The notes: generated by a model from the sequence alone, not told the origin. 64,000 bases of DNA from Streptomyces paludis (GCF_003344965.1 NZ_CP031194.1:5208001-5272000); one strand, 5' to 3'; positions 44,726 through 53,662 are shown, counted from the stretch's first letter. Made by a program: numbers and translations.

Positions 44726-46483
44726 ATGGACGACGGGAAGCCCAGCGGACCGAAGGCGAGCTGGTGGAGCCGTCCCAAGGCGGTGGAACGGACACTGGCC
44801 GAGCCCGAGGTACCGCCGGCGCGCGACGGCGGGCCTTCGGTGCCGCCGCTCACCGACGCCGTACCCACGGACGCCGTGCCGGCCGATGCCGTGCCCGTCG
44901 CGGCTGACAGCCCGTCGGAGCGTGCCACCGACGGCGACGACGACAACGGACCGCGCCCGGACACGGATCCCGCCGCCGAGACGGGCGCGGTGACCGTACC
45001 CGCTGAGGGCCCCGGTGCCTTCGCTCCGGACGCCGCCGGGGCTCCGGCCGCGCCGCCGGAGCGGCCCCGGCCGCTGCACGAGCCCGACGAGTACAGCACC
45101 CCGCCCTACGGCGGCCCCGGCCCCTGGGCGCCCGCCCCGCCCGTACAGCTGCCCACCCCGGCGCACGGCACCGCGCTGCCGCCGGCGTACGGGACGCCGC
45201 ACGGAGCCCAGGGCGCGCCGGCCCCGCACGTCCCGTACGCCCACCCGGCGCCGCCGCCCCCGCCGCCGTCCGGGCAGGACCCGTTCGCCCAGTCGTTCCA
45301 GTACGACCCCTGGAGCAGCCCGGTGCCGCGCCAGCCGCTCACCCAGTACGGGGAGCAGTACCGCGAGCCCGGCGGCAGGCGGGGCCGTGTCGGCACCGCC
45401 GCGCTCGTGCTGCTCGCCTTCGCCGGCTGTGTGCTCGGCGGGGTCGTCGGCGCGTACGTCGAGCGCAACGGAGGCTTCACGACCGTCGAACTCCCGCAGG
45501 CGGGACCCGAGAGCGCCGACCGCGCCCCCGAGAGCGTCGCGGGCATCGCCGCCAGCGCCCTGCCCGGCGTCGTCACGCTGCATGTCCGCGGCGGCGGCGA
45601 GCAGGGCACCGGCACCGGCTTCGTCCTTGACCAGCGCGGCCACATCCTCACGAACAACCATGTCGTCCAGCCCGCCGGCACGTCCGGCGAGATATCGGTC
45701 ACGTTCAGCGGCGGCCAGACCGCCAGCGCGAAGCTCGTCGGCAAGGACACCGGCTACGACCTCGCCGTCGTCAAGGTCACCGGGGTCTCCGGACTCAAGC
45801 CGCTCCCGCTGGGCAACTCCGACAACGTCCGGGTCGGTGACCCGGTCGTGGCCATCGGCGCGCCCTTCGACCTCTCCAACACGGTCACCTCGGGGATCAT
45901 CAGCGCCAAGGAGCGCCCCATCACCGCGGGCGGCGAGAAGGGCGACGGCAGCGACATCAGCTATGTGGACGCCCTCCAGACCGACGCCCCGATCAACCCC
46001 GGGAACTCGGGCGGACCACTGGTCGACGGCCGCGCCCGGGTCATCGGCATCAACAGCGCGATCCGCGCCGCCGACAGCGGATCCGGCCTGGCCGGCGGCC
46101 AGTCGGGCTCGATCGGCCTGGGCTTCGCCATACCGATCAACCAGGCCAAGCGGGTCGCCGAGGAGCTGATCAACACCGGTAAGGCCACCCACCCGGTGAT
46201 CGGCGTCAGCCTCGACATGCAGTACGCGGGCGACGGTGCCAAGGTCGGCGCGAAGGCCGCGGACGGCGGCCCGGCGGTTACCGCCGGCGGCCCCGGCGCC
46301 AAGGCCGGCATCCGGCCCGGGGACATCATCACGCGGGTGAACGGACAGCGGGTGCACAGCGGCGAGGAGCTGATCGTCAAGATCCGCGCGCACCGCCCCG
46401 GCGACCAGCTGGAGCTGACACTGCTGCGCGGCGGCAAGGAGCAGACGATGAAGATGGCCCTGGGCTCCGCGGACGGCGGCTGA
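44726..46483 (+). CDS. htrA: HtrA/DegP-type serine protease with PDZ domain
   Basis: A 585-residue membrane-anchored protease; ATG at 44726 is used, a TTG at 44693 is possible. Residues 1 to about 225 are cytoplasmic, acidic then Pro-rich. One helix, TAALVLLAFAGCVLGGVVGA. The trypsin-like domain has His in ILTNNHVV, Asp in YDLAVVKV and Ser in NPGNSGGPL. A C-terminal PDZ domain shows AGIRPGDIITRVNGQRVHSG. It degrades or refolds damaged extracytoplasmic proteins and in mycobacteria processes the anti-sigma factor pathway. The upstream MITE-like element separates it from its probable regulators. Confidence 0.92.
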   Translation: MDDGKPSGPKASWWSRPKAVERTLAEPEVPPARDGGPSVPPLTDAVPTDAVPADAVPVAADSPSERATDGDDDNGPRPDTDPAAETGAVTVPAEGPGAFAPDAAGAPAAPPERPRPLHEPDEYSTPPYGGPGPWAPAPPVQLPTPAHGTALPPAYGTPHGAQGAPAPHVPYAHPAPPPPPPSGQDPFAQSFQYDPWSSPVPRQPLTQYGEQYREPGGRRGRVGTAALVLLAFAGCVLGGVVGAYVERNGGFTTVELPQAGPESADRAPESVAGIAASALPGVVTLHVRGGGEQGTGTGFVLDQRGHILTNNHVVQPAGTSGEISVTFSGGQTASAKLVGKDTGYDLAVVKVTGVSGLKPLPLGNSDNVRVGDPVVAIGAPFDLSNTVTSGIISAKERPITAGGEKGDGSDISYVDALQTDAPINPGNSGGPLVDGRARVIGINSAIRAADSGSGLAGGQSGSIGLGFAIPINQAKRVAEELINTGKATHPVIGVSLDMQYAGDGAKVGAKAADGGPAVTAGGPGAKAGIRPGDIITRVNGQRVHSGEELIVKIRAHRPGDQLELTLLRGGKEQTMKMALGSADGG

Positions 46484-46617
46484 CCGCCCGGGGGACGGCC
46501 GTCCGAAGGTGGCCGCCCGAAGGTACCGTCCGCACAGGTCCGGAAGGTACCGTGGAGCGGCCCGGACCCCGATCCGCCTCCCGACCCGCGGGCCTGGAGA
46601 ACACGAGGAGCAGCAGA

Positions 46618-47124
46618 GTGTTCAGTGACATTGGCGCCCTTGAGGTGGTCACGATCGTGGTGATCGCCGTCCTCGTCTTCGGACCCGAGAAGCTTCCCAA
46701 GGTCATCCAGGACGTCTCCCGGTTCATACGGAAGATCCGGGAGTTCTCCGAGAACGCCAAGCAGGACATCCGCTCGGAGCTGGGCCCCGAGTTCAAGGAC
46801 TTCGACTTCGAGGACCTCAACCCGAAGACGTTCGTCCGCAAGCAGTTCCTGGAGAACGACGACCTGGGGCTCAAGGAGATCCGCAGCAGCTTCGATCTCC
46901 GCAAGGATCTGGACGACGTGGTTGACGCGGTCAACGGCCATGAGAGTGGATCCGCCGTGTCGGACACACCGGACCCCGCCGTCAAGTCCCTCACGCCCTC
47001 CGCGACTCCCGCCGCCGCGAACGGCGCCGTCACGACCGGCTCCACGGCCACTCCCGACCTGTTGAAGAAGCGCGAAAAGCCCGATCCGGTCGAACGCCCG
47101 CCCTTCGACGCAGACGCCACCTGA
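46618..47124 (+). CDS. tatB: Twin-arginine translocase subunit TatB
   Basis: A 168-residue Tat subunit; GTG at 46618 with GAGGAG seven bases upstream, so the longer frame from 46552 is dropped. N-terminal VFSDIGALEVVTIVVIAVLV helix, then FGPEKLPKVIQDVSRFIRKI, the TatA/B hinge and amphipathic helix. A charged region follows (LGPEFKDFDFEDLNPKTFV) and a Ser/Thr/Pro-rich tail. With TatC it receives twin-arginine precursors. The htrA-tatB adjacency is conserved with mycobacteria. Confidence 0.93.
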   Translation: MFSDIGALEVVTIVVIAVLVFGPEKLPKVIQDVSRFIRKIREFSENAKQDIRSELGPEFKDFDFEDLNPKTFVRKQFLENDDLGLKEIRSSFDLRKDLDDVVDAVNGHESGSAVSDTPDPAVKSLTPSATPAAANGAVTTGSTATPDLLKKREKPDPVERPPFDADAT

Positions 47125-47238
47125 ACCCGGCCAATCCCTGCGAGCCGGTAACGGGTGGCTATCCTCCATCTGTCCGGCAGTGAGGCGCCCGTAGGGGGCG
47201 AGCCGCTGCGGACGTACGAGATCGAGGAGGCGCCGGCA

Positions 47239-47901
47239 GTGGAGACGACGAGTCGGGAAGGTGCGCGGGACGCGGCCGGGCCGGCGAACGCCGAGGGAGG
47301 TTCCGCGGCGCTCCGCACGGTCGACGGCTATCTGCGCGCGCCTTTCGCCTGGTACGGACTGGACGAGGCGTTCACCGGACCACGCTGGCTCATGCAGGTC
47401 GGCGCCACTTCCGACGGTGTGGTGCGGCACGGCGCCACGGGCCACGGCGAGCCGCCGTCGATAAGACCGGACGCGTCGGCCGAGGACAGAGGACGCTTCG
47501 CGGTCGTCGTCACCGTCGGCGCCGGACCGGTCCACCGGGCCGACGACGGTACGGGGCAGCTCGACGCCACCACGGCCTCCTCGGCGGCCTGGCTGGCCGG
47601 GTCGGGCCTGCTCGCCGCCACCTGGCCCGCGCTGCTGGACCACGCGCTGCGCGACGACTGGCTGGAGCAGCAGACGGAGGCCGCCTTCGAGCTGGCCGAC
47701 GATCTGGCCGGGTCGGCCTGGTCGGCGCTCTCGCTGCCCGTCGACGGGGTGCCGACCCCGTTCCACTACCGCGAGTCCGAGTTCGGCTGGGTGCTGGCCG
47801 GCTCGGCGGCGGGCGAGGTCCATCTCGGCGCGTACGGACGCGGGATGAGCGCGTACGGGCTCGGCTTCTCGGTCATCGGCGACATCAGGACGTACACCTA
47901 G
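47239..47901 (+). CDS. Conserved hypothetical protein
   Basis: A 220-residue protein from the GTG at 47239 (GAGGAGG eight bases before); an alternative GTG at 47155 lacks a ribosome site. No signal peptide or membrane helix. A conserved-looking core runs from VDGYLRAPFAWYGLDEAFTG to FHYRESEFGWVLAGSAAGEV and ends GLGFSVIGDIRTYT. I do not recognise the family. It lies 114 bp downstream of tatB and ends at a perfect palindromic terminator. Confidence 0.7.
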   Translation: METTSREGARDAAGPANAEGGSAALRTVDGYLRAPFAWYGLDEAFTGPRWLMQVGATSDGVVRHGATGHGEPPSIRPDASAEDRGRFAVVVTVGAGPVHRADDGTGQLDATTASSAAWLAGSGLLAATWPALLDHALRDDWLEQQTEAAFELADDLAGSAWSALSLPVDGVPTPFHYRESEFGWVLAGSAAGEVHLGAYGRGMSAYGLGFSVIGDIRTYT

Positions 47902-47924
47902 AGCCGTATCGGCGTAGACAGCGC

Positions 47925-47966
47925 ATCGGTAAGGGGCGGTCGCCATGGCGACCGCCCCTTACCGAT
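47925..47966. terminator. 42-bp perfect palindrome, bidirectional terminator
   Basis: Arms 47925-47945 and 47946-47966 are exact complements with no spacer, located between two convergent genes. Confidence 0.85.
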
Positions 47967-47990
47967 ATCTCCGCAAACCCCGTACGGCGC

Positions 47991-49151
47991 TCAGAACTTG
48001 TTGCGCGGTGTGATCCCCAGGGACATGCCCGCCAGGCCGCGCTGCCGCCCGCCCAGCTTGCTCGCGATCCCGCGCAGCGCGACGGCGGCCGGCGAGTCCG
48101 GGTCGGACAGCACGATCGGCTTGCCCGCGTCGCCGCCCTCGCGCAGCCGTACATCGATCGGGATGCCGCCGAGCACCGGCACCTCGGCGCCGGTCGTCCG
48201 GGTCAGCCCCTCCGCGACGAGCTTGCCGCCGCCGGTGCCGAAGACATCGATCATCTCGTCGCAGTGCGGGCACGGCAGGCCCGACATGTTCTCGACCACA
48301 CCGACGATCTTCTGATGGGTCTGTACGGCGATCGAGCCGGCCCGCTCCGCGACCTCGGCCGCCGCCTGCTGCGGGGTGGTGACCACCAGGATCTCCGCGT
48401 TCGGCACGAGCTGCGCCACCGAGATCGCGATATCACCGGTCCCCGGCGGCAGGTCCAGCAGCAGCACGTCCAGATCGCCCCAGTACACATCCGCCAGGAA
48501 CTGCTGGAGCGCGCGGTGCAGCATCGGGCCGCGCCAGACCACCGGGGTGTTGCCCGGGGTGAACATCCCGATGGAGATCACCTTCACGCCGTGCGCCGAC
48601 GGCGGCATGATCATGTTCTCGACCTGGGTGGGTTTCCCGTCCGCGCCGAGCATCCGCGGCACGCTGTGCCCGTAGATGTCCGCGTCCACGACACCGACTT
48701 TCAGCCCGTCCGCGGCCATCGCCGCCGCCAGGTTGACCGTCACCGACGACTTCCCGACGCCGCCCTTGCCGGACGCCACCGCGTAGACCCTGGTCAGCGA
48801 CCCCGGCTTGGCGAACGGCACCTCGCGCTCGGCCGTGCCGCCGCGCAGCGAGGCCGCCAGCTCTCGCCGCTGCTCGTCGCCCATCACGTCCAGCGTGACG
48901 TCCACCCGCGTGACGCCCTCGACCCGGGCGACCGCCTCCGTCACGTTCCGGGTGATGGTGTCGCGCATCGGGCAGCCGGACACCGTCAGATAGACCGTGA
49001 CCGCGACCACGCCGTCCGCCGCGATGTCGACCGATTTCACCATGCCCAGATCGGTGATCGGCCGGTGGATCTCGGGGTCGTTCACCGTCGCCAGCGCGGC
49101 GCGCACCGCGTCTTCCGCGGGGGCGGCGGTTCCGTACGTGTCGGTAGCCAT
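47991..49151 (-). CDS. Iron-sulfur cluster carrier ATPase Mrp/ApbC
   Basis: A 386-residue P-loop protein. N-terminal MIP18/DUF59 domain (residues 10-90, ATVNDPEIHRPITDLGMV, VSGCPMRDT). Deviant Walker A motif SGKGGVGKSS near residue 128, DADIYGHSVPRMLG, and LPPGTGD. The CxxC motif needed for cluster transfer is CPHC. Mrp proteins assemble and transfer Fe-S clusters to target enzymes in the cytosol. Equivalent to Rv1229c in the mycobacterial order. ATG start. Confidence 0.93.
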   Translation of the reverse strand: MATDTYGTAAPAEDAVRAALATVNDPEIHRPITDLGMVKSVDIAADGVVAVTVYLTVSGCPMRDTITRNVTEAVARVEGVTRVDVTLDVMGDEQRRELAASLRGGTAEREVPFAKPGSLTRVYAVASGKGGVGKSSVTVNLAAAMAADGLKVGVVDADIYGHSVPRMLGADGKPTQVENMIMPPSAHGVKVISIGMFTPGNTPVVWRGPMLHRALQQFLADVYWGDLDVLLLDLPPGTGDIAISVAQLVPNAEILVVTTPQQAAAEVAERAGSIAVQTHQKIVGVVENMSGLPCPHCDEMIDVFGTGGGKLVAEGLTRTTGAEVPVLGGIPIDVRLREGGDAGKPIVLSDPDSPAAVALRGIASKLGGRQRGLAGMSLGITPRNKF

Positions 49152-49192
49152 ACGGAGATGGTACGGCGCCCCCTGCCGCCGGGCGAAAGCCG

Positions 49193-49783
49193 TCAGCGCT
49201 CGGATTCCTCGCCGGCGGGCTCCGCCAGATCCCGGACCAGATCCTGAAGCTCCGAGCGGATCCAGTCACGGGTGGCGACCTCGCCCAGACCCATCCGCAG
49301 CGCAGCGATCTCCCGGGTCAGATACTCCGTGTCCGCCATGGACCGCTCGTTCTGCTTGCGCTCCTGCTCCTGCGTGACCCGGTCCCGGTCGTCCTGGCGG
49401 TTCTGCGCCAGCAGGATCAGCGGAGCGGCGTACGACGCCTGGAGCGAGAGCATCAGCGTCAGGAAGATGAACGGGTACGGGTCGAAGCGCAGCGCGGCCG
49501 GCGCGAGGATGTTCCACGCCAGCCACACGATGATGACCAGCGTCATCCAGACGATGAAGCGGCCCGTCCCCAGGAACCGGGCGACCCGCTCCGACAGCCG
49601 GCCGAACGCCTCCGCGTCGTACTGCGGCAGCTCCGGCAGCAGCCGGGGCCGCCGCGGGCGCGGCTGGTCGAGACGGAGCCGCCCGCCGCGCGACAGCGCC
49701 GTCGCGCCGCTCACGGGACCGGCCTTCGCCCGCTCCCGGCCGCCGCCACCGCCGCCGTCCCGCTCCGGTCGCTCAGCCGGCAC
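49193..49783 (-). CDS. DUF1003 membrane protein
   Basis: A 196-residue protein; GTG at 49783 overlaps the upstream gene's 3' end by 11 bp. After an Arg/Gly-rich N-terminus comes the DUF1003 core: ARFLGTGRFIVWMTLVIIVW, a second helix PYPFIFLTLMLSLQASYAAP, and LILLAQNRQDDRDRV. The C-terminal third is helical and charged. Function unknown; frequently found beside Mrp and MgtE-like genes in actinobacteria. Confidence 0.85.
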   Translation of the reverse strand: MPAERPERDGGGGGGRERAKAGPVSGATALSRGGRLRLDQPRPRRPRLLPELPQYDAEAFGRLSERVARFLGTGRFIVWMTLVIIVWLAWNILAPAALRFDPYPFIFLTLMLSLQASYAAPLILLAQNRQDDRDRVTQEQERKQNERSMADTEYLTREIAALRMGLGEVATRDWIRSELQDLVRDLAEPAGEESER

Positions 49784-51050
49784 GGCCCGTCCCCTCCACC
49801 CCGTGGTACCCGGTCTCCCGCCAGTCGTCCGGCAGCAGATGGTCGAGTACGTCATCGACCGTCACCGCGCCGAGCAGCGCCCCGCTGTCGTCCACCACCG
49901 GCGCCGAGACCATGTTGTACGCGGCCAGATGGCTGGTGATCGCGGGCAGCGGGGTGTCCGGGGCGAGCGGCGGCAGATCGCTGTCCACGATCGAGCTGAC
50001 CAGCGTGTACGGCGGATCGCGCAGCAGCCGCTGGAAGTGCACCGTGCCCAGGTACTTGCCCGTCGGTGTCTCGTCCGGCGGCCGGCACACATAGACCTGC
50101 GCCGCGAGCGCGGGGGACAGGTCCTGCTGCCGTACCCGGGCCAGCGCGTCCGCGACGGTCGCGTCGGGCCGCAGCACGATCGGATCGGTCGTCATCAGCC
50201 CGCCCGCCGTGCGCTCCTCGTACGACATCAGCCGCCGTACGTCGGCCGCGTCGTCCGGGCGCATCAGCGTGAGCAGCCGCTCCTTGTCCGCCTCGGGCAG
50301 CTCGGAGAGGAGATCGGCCGCGTCGTCCGGGTCCATCGCCTCCAGCACATCGGCGGCCCGCTCCTCCGCCAGCTTGCCGAGGATCTCCACCTGGTCGTCC
50401 TCGGGCAGCTCCTCCAGGACGTCCGCGAGCCGGTCGTCGTCCAGCGCCGCCGCGACCTCGGCGCGCCGTTTCGGCGTCAGATGGTGCAGTACGTTGGCGA
50501 GATCGACCGGGCGCAGCCGCTCGAAGCTGGCCACGAGATTCTCCGCGCCCTGCCCCTCCTCCTCCAGCGAGAAGCCGGTGACGGCCGACCACTCGACGGT
50601 CAGGGCCTCGCCGCGCCTGCGCAGCGCGCCGCCCTTCCGGCCGCGCTCGACGAAGACCTTGTCGATCTCCCAGTCGCGGCGGGCCGGCAGCTGCTGCACG
50701 GCGATGTCGAGCACGGTCACCTCCTCGCCGGTCTCCACCAGCCGCACCCGCCGGTCGAGCAGCTCGCCCAGGACGAGCCGCTCGGTCGGACGCTGCTCGA
50801 AGCGCCGTACGTTCAGCACCCCGGTGGTGATCACCTGGCCGGACTCGACGCCCGTGACCCGGGTCATCGGCAGGAAGATCCGGCGGCGGCTGAGCACCTC
50901 CACCACCAGCCCGAGCACCCGCGGCGGCCGGCCCGCGACCCGGAACATCGCGACCAGATCGCGCACCCGCCCCACCTGGTCGCCGCCCGGGTCAAAGACC
51001 GGCACGGCCACCAGATGCGAGACGAAGACCCGGGGGGCGCCTGCCGCCAT
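49773..51050 (-). CDS. MgtE-N/CBS-domain protein lacking the MgtE membrane channel
   Basis: A 425-residue soluble protein from ATG 51050; a longer upstream frame is antisense to another gene. A PRC-barrel-like N-terminus (VFVSHLVAVPVFDPGGDQVG) is followed by the MgtE N domain (residues about 190-280: LASFERLRP-like segment, LPEDDQVEILGKLAEE, MDPDDAADLLSELPE) and two CBS domains (EERTAGGLMTTDPIVLRPDA; YNMVSAPVVDDSGALLGAVT). It ends right after the second CBS domain, so the five-helix Mg2+ channel is absent. Rv1232c has the same layout. A magnesium-sensing role is inferred. Confidence 0.88.
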   Translation of the reverse strand: MAAGAPRVFVSHLVAVPVFDPGGDQVGRVRDLVAMFRVAGRPPRVLGLVVEVLSRRRIFLPMTRVTGVESGQVITTGVLNVRRFEQRPTERLVLGELLDRRVRLVETGEEVTVLDIAVQQLPARRDWEIDKVFVERGRKGGALRRRGEALTVEWSAVTGFSLEEEGQGAENLVASFERLRPVDLANVLHHLTPKRRAEVAAALDDDRLADVLEELPEDDQVEILGKLAEERAADVLEAMDPDDAADLLSELPEADKERLLTLMRPDDAADVRRLMSYEERTAGGLMTTDPIVLRPDATVADALARVRQQDLSPALAAQVYVCRPPDETPTGKYLGTVHFQRLLRDPPYTLVSSIVDSDLPPLAPDTPLPAITSHLAAYNMVSAPVVDDSGALLGAVTVDDVLDHLLPDDWRETGYHGVEGTGRAG

Positions 51051-51243
51051 CGTCGTGCGCCTCCTTGTCGGCGATTGTCGTTCTATGCAGCGTGATGACG
51101 GGTTCAGGCTAGCCCGTACCACTGCCGCCCGCCCTGACGGCATCCGTCCGTACGGCGTCCCGGCCGCCCGCGTCGAGCGGTGTGCGCGGCCCGGGTACGC
51201 TGCGATCTGCCACCCCCAGCAGCGTATGAGAGGCAGTGCGTCT

Positions 51244-52017
51244 GTGACCGTTCTCCCATCGTCCCGCCGTGCCCGCGGAGCCGCTCTGCCCGTCGCGATC
51301 TGCCTGGGACTGGCGGCGGTGCTCACAGCGTGCGGCGAGGATCCCGACGAGGGGACGAACGGCGTCGGGAAGCTCTCCGCCACCGAGATCGAGAAGAAGG
51401 CGAAGGCGGCGGCGGACACGGCGGGCGCGGTCCGGCTCTCCGGGGCGCTGGTCAGCGGGGGCGAGACGTACAAGCTGAACATGCGGCTCAAACAGAACGG
51501 CGCGCTGGGCTCCGTCATCTCGAAGAACAGCACCTTCCAGCTGCTGCGGATCGAGGACACGCTCTATCTGAAGGCCGACGCCGGGTTCTGGAGCCACACC
51601 GACGGCAAGTCCGGCGAGGAGAGCGCCAAGCCCAGCGCCGGGGACAGTGAGGCGGCCGGGAAGCTCGGCGACAAGTACGTGAAGGTGCCCGAGGAGGACC
51701 CCGCGTACAAGCAGCTGACCGGCTTCACCGACATGGAGGTGCTGCTCGGCGGCATCCTGTCGCTGCACGGCGAGCTGAACAAGGGCGAGCGCGACCGTAT
51801 CGGCGGCCTCCGGACGATCAAGATCAGCGGCAGCGCGGGCGACGGCGGCACACTGGACATCGCGCTCCAGGGCGAGCCGTACCCCGTACAGCTGGTGCGC
51901 GCGGGCAACGCGGGGACGCTCACGCTGGCGGACTGGGGCAAGGACTTCGAGCTGACGGCCCCGGCGAAGAACCAGATCGTGGACTACGGAAGCCAGTTGC
52001 CGAAGACGGGCGAATAG
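51244..52017 (+). CDS. Lipoprotein, LppX/LprG-like fold likely
   Basis: A 257-residue lipoprotein from GTG at 51244 (ATG at 51226 is an alternative). Signal peptide with lipobox LTAC (Cys30), then Gly/Glu/Asp linker. The mature part shows LSATEIEKKAKAAADTAGAV, LRIEDTLYLKADAGFW and a C-terminal beta strand pattern, like the half-barrel lipoproteins of actinobacteria that carry lipids (LppX/LprAFG). The fold assignment is from pattern only. Divergent from the MgtE-N gene. Confidence 0.78.
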   Translation: MTVLPSSRRARGAALPVAICLGLAAVLTACGEDPDEGTNGVGKLSATEIEKKAKAAADTAGAVRLSGALVSGGETYKLNMRLKQNGALGSVISKNSTFQLLRIEDTLYLKADAGFWSHTDGKSGEESAKPSAGDSEAAGKLGDKYVKVPEEDPAYKQLTGFTDMEVLLGGILSLHGELNKGERDRIGGLRTIKISGSAGDGGTLDIALQGEPYPVQLVRAGNAGTLTLADWGKDFELTAPAKNQIVDYGSQLPKTGE

Positions 52018-52062
52018 CTTTCGTACGAACAGCCTTCGTGCGGCGCCCGTTGTCCCCGCCCG

Positions 52063-52593
52063 TCAGCTCTTCGCGGCCTTCCCCGTCTTCTTCCCGCGCT
52101 TCAGCAGCAGACGCGGCAGGGACGCCGGTACGGGCTGACGCGTCGTCACCGGGGTCGGCAGCGGTGCCGCGGCCAGTGAGCCGGCCGGCAGATCGGTGGT
52201 CGATCCCCGGGGCGTCAGACACAGTACGCGGCACTCCCGCGCCCAGCGCTCCGGCATCTCCTCGGCGTCCGGCGCGTTGAGCCGCTTGCCCTTCAGCTCG
52301 GCGACGGCGGCCTCCCAGGCGGGGGAGCGCGGCGCCAGCTCCGACACGGCGGCGGTCCAGGCGACCAGCCGGCCGCCCTTGTCCTTGCTGCGCACGGTCA
52401 CCTCGGCGCTCCCGCCGTCGGCCAGCCCCGGCAGCGGCTGCTCCCCGGGCCCGTCCCCGACCACCAGCGCCGCGCCCTCGTGCCAGACGTGCCACAGGGC
52501 GCGGTCGGGCCCCGTCCCCCGGACCCAGACGAGCCCGGACTTCTTGGTGGCCTCCTCGACGAGCGCCGCGCCGAAGTGCTGTGGTTCTGTCAT
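52063..52593 (-). CDS. Conserved hypothetical protein
   Basis: A 176-residue soluble protein, ATG start. N-terminal half has LWHVWHEGAALVVGDGPGEQ and VTVRSKDKGGRLVAW; mid region LAPRSPAWEAAVAELKGKRL; a basic C-terminus LPRLLLKRGKKTGKAAKS. The pattern resembles small pyridoxamine-oxidase-like/beta-barrel proteins but no cofactor motif is visible. Function unknown. Converges on the lipoprotein gene. Confidence 0.7.
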   Translation of the reverse strand: MTEPQHFGAALVEEATKKSGLVWVRGTGPDRALWHVWHEGAALVVGDGPGEQPLPGLADGGSAEVTVRSKDKGGRLVAWTAAVSELAPRSPAWEAAVAELKGKRLNAPDAEEMPERWARECRVLCLTPRGSTTDLPAGSLAAAPLPTPVTTRQPVPASLPRLLLKRGKKTGKAAKS

Positions 52594-52623
52594 GCGCGCA
52601 GCCTATCGAGGGGGCGTGCGCGG

Positions 52624-52674
52624 GGGGTCCCGTACGGCGAGGGGTCCCGCACGGCGGGAGGTCCCGCACGGCGA
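52624..52674. repeat. Three 17-bp tandem repeats
   Basis: Units at 52624-52640, 52641-52657 and 52658-52674, consensus GGGGTCCCGCACGGCGA, with one to three changes. They fill most of the 87-bp gap between two minus-strand genes. Confidence 0.8.
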
Positions 52675-52680
52675 GGGCGG

Positions 52681-53232
52681 TCACATCGGGACGATGCCCG
52701 ACTGCGTGAGTGCCAGGCATACCGGCACCTGGGCCAGGAGCAGATCGGCGGGGATCAGCTCCCAGGACTTCGACACGACGTCCCGGTCCCGCCGGGCCTC
52801 GGCCGGAGCGCTCCGCGCGGCGGCCCGTATCGCCTCACCGGCCCGGACATTGCGGCTGCGGCCCCGGGCCTTCAGCATCTCCTCGATGAGCGAGCCGCTG
52901 AACGCGGAGACGGCGTAACTCCGTTCGCCGCGCGCCCGGACGACCAGCTCACCGTCGGTCTCGACCAGGAGATACGCGCCCCAGGGGATCCAGTCCCGGC
53001 CCAGTACCCCCACCAGCCGCAGCCCGCCGTCATGGATCTCCACCCGGACCCGGCCGATCCGGATCATGACCAGGGACACGGCCAGCAGCACGGACGCGAC
53101 CATGAGCAGCTCGCCGGTGGATTCATTCGGCCGTGCGACGAGCCAGATCACCGGAATTCCCGCGTATATCGCGCAGCAGCTCACGATGGTGAAAATCCAG
53201 AGACTCTTTTTGCGCAGCACGCGCGGTTTCAT
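52681..53232 (-). CDS. Two-helix membrane protein with PH-like domain, hypothetical
   Basis: A 183-residue protein, ATG with GGGGGAG upstream. Basic start KPRVLRKK, helix IFTIVSCCAIYAGIPVIWLV, helix LLMVASVLLAVSLVMIRIG, then a beta-rich module (VRVEIHDGGLRLVGVLGRDW, AYLLVETDGELVVRA) like the bacterial PH domains, and a basic helical tail. It is the second gene after rhs on the same strand, 34 bp from the previous one. Its role is unknown; it is a possible immunity or accessory protein for the Rhs product. Confidence 0.65.
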   Translation of the reverse strand: MKPRVLRKKSLWIFTIVSCCAIYAGIPVIWLVARPNESTGELLMVASVLLAVSLVMIRIGRVRVEIHDGGLRLVGVLGRDWIPWGAYLLVETDGELVVRARGERSYAVSAFSGSLIEEMLKARGRSRNVRAGEAIRAAARSAPAEARRDRDVVSKSWELIPADLLLAQVPVCLALTQSGIVPM

Positions 53233-53266
53233 ATTGCTCCCCCGGTCCGATCGTGAATGACGCGGC

Positions 53267-53662
53267 TCAGAAATCGGTGATCAGCTTTCCGCACACGAAG
53301 AAGAGCAGCACCATGACCCCGAACAACTGGAGCATCATCAGACCGGGCATCTGATTCTCCTTGCTCGGCCCTTCCTCGGCTTCGCGGCTGGCGACCGCCC
53401 TGATCTGTTTGCCGTGGCCGAGCGTTCCGATCGCAAAGGAAATAATCAGCACGGTGTAATAGGCGAGGGCGGTCTTCAGCGGCCATCCGAACTTCCCCAC
53501 CCCGGCCACCGTCATGGCGACGAGACCGAGCGCCGCCGCCACCCCGATCTTCACTTTCTGCTCGCGGGTGTCCATCAGCGGAATCCATGCGCGCAGGAAG
53601 ACGGCTGCGGCGAGAGCCACCACAACGATCAGGACCGGCAGAGGTATTGAGGAAAGCTCCAT
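53267..53662 (-). CDS. Four-helix membrane protein downstream of rhs
   Basis: A 131-residue protein with four predicted helices: LPVLIVVVALAAAVFLRAW, KIGVAAALGLVAMTVAGVG, TALAYYTVLIISFAIGTLG and LQLFGVMVLLFFVCGKLI. A charged cytoplasmic loop (KQIRAVASREAEEGPSKEN) lies between helices 3 and 4. No known family recognised. Position 73 bp after the rhs stop on the same strand makes it the leading immunity candidate for a membrane-acting Rhs C-terminus, but a strong hairpin lies between the two genes. Confidence 0.65.
   Translation of the reverse strand: MELSSIPLPVLIVVVALAAAVFLRAWIPLMDTREQKVKIGVAAALGLVAMTVAGVGKFGWPLKTALAYYTVLIISFAIGTLGHGKQIRAVASREAEEGPSKENQMPGLMMLQLFGVMVLLFFVCGKLITDF

Noticed and set aside
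52624..52674. Short regular repeats as a possible CRISPR
   Set aside because: Only three directly adjacent 17-bp units without spacers and no cas genes; simple tandem duplication.
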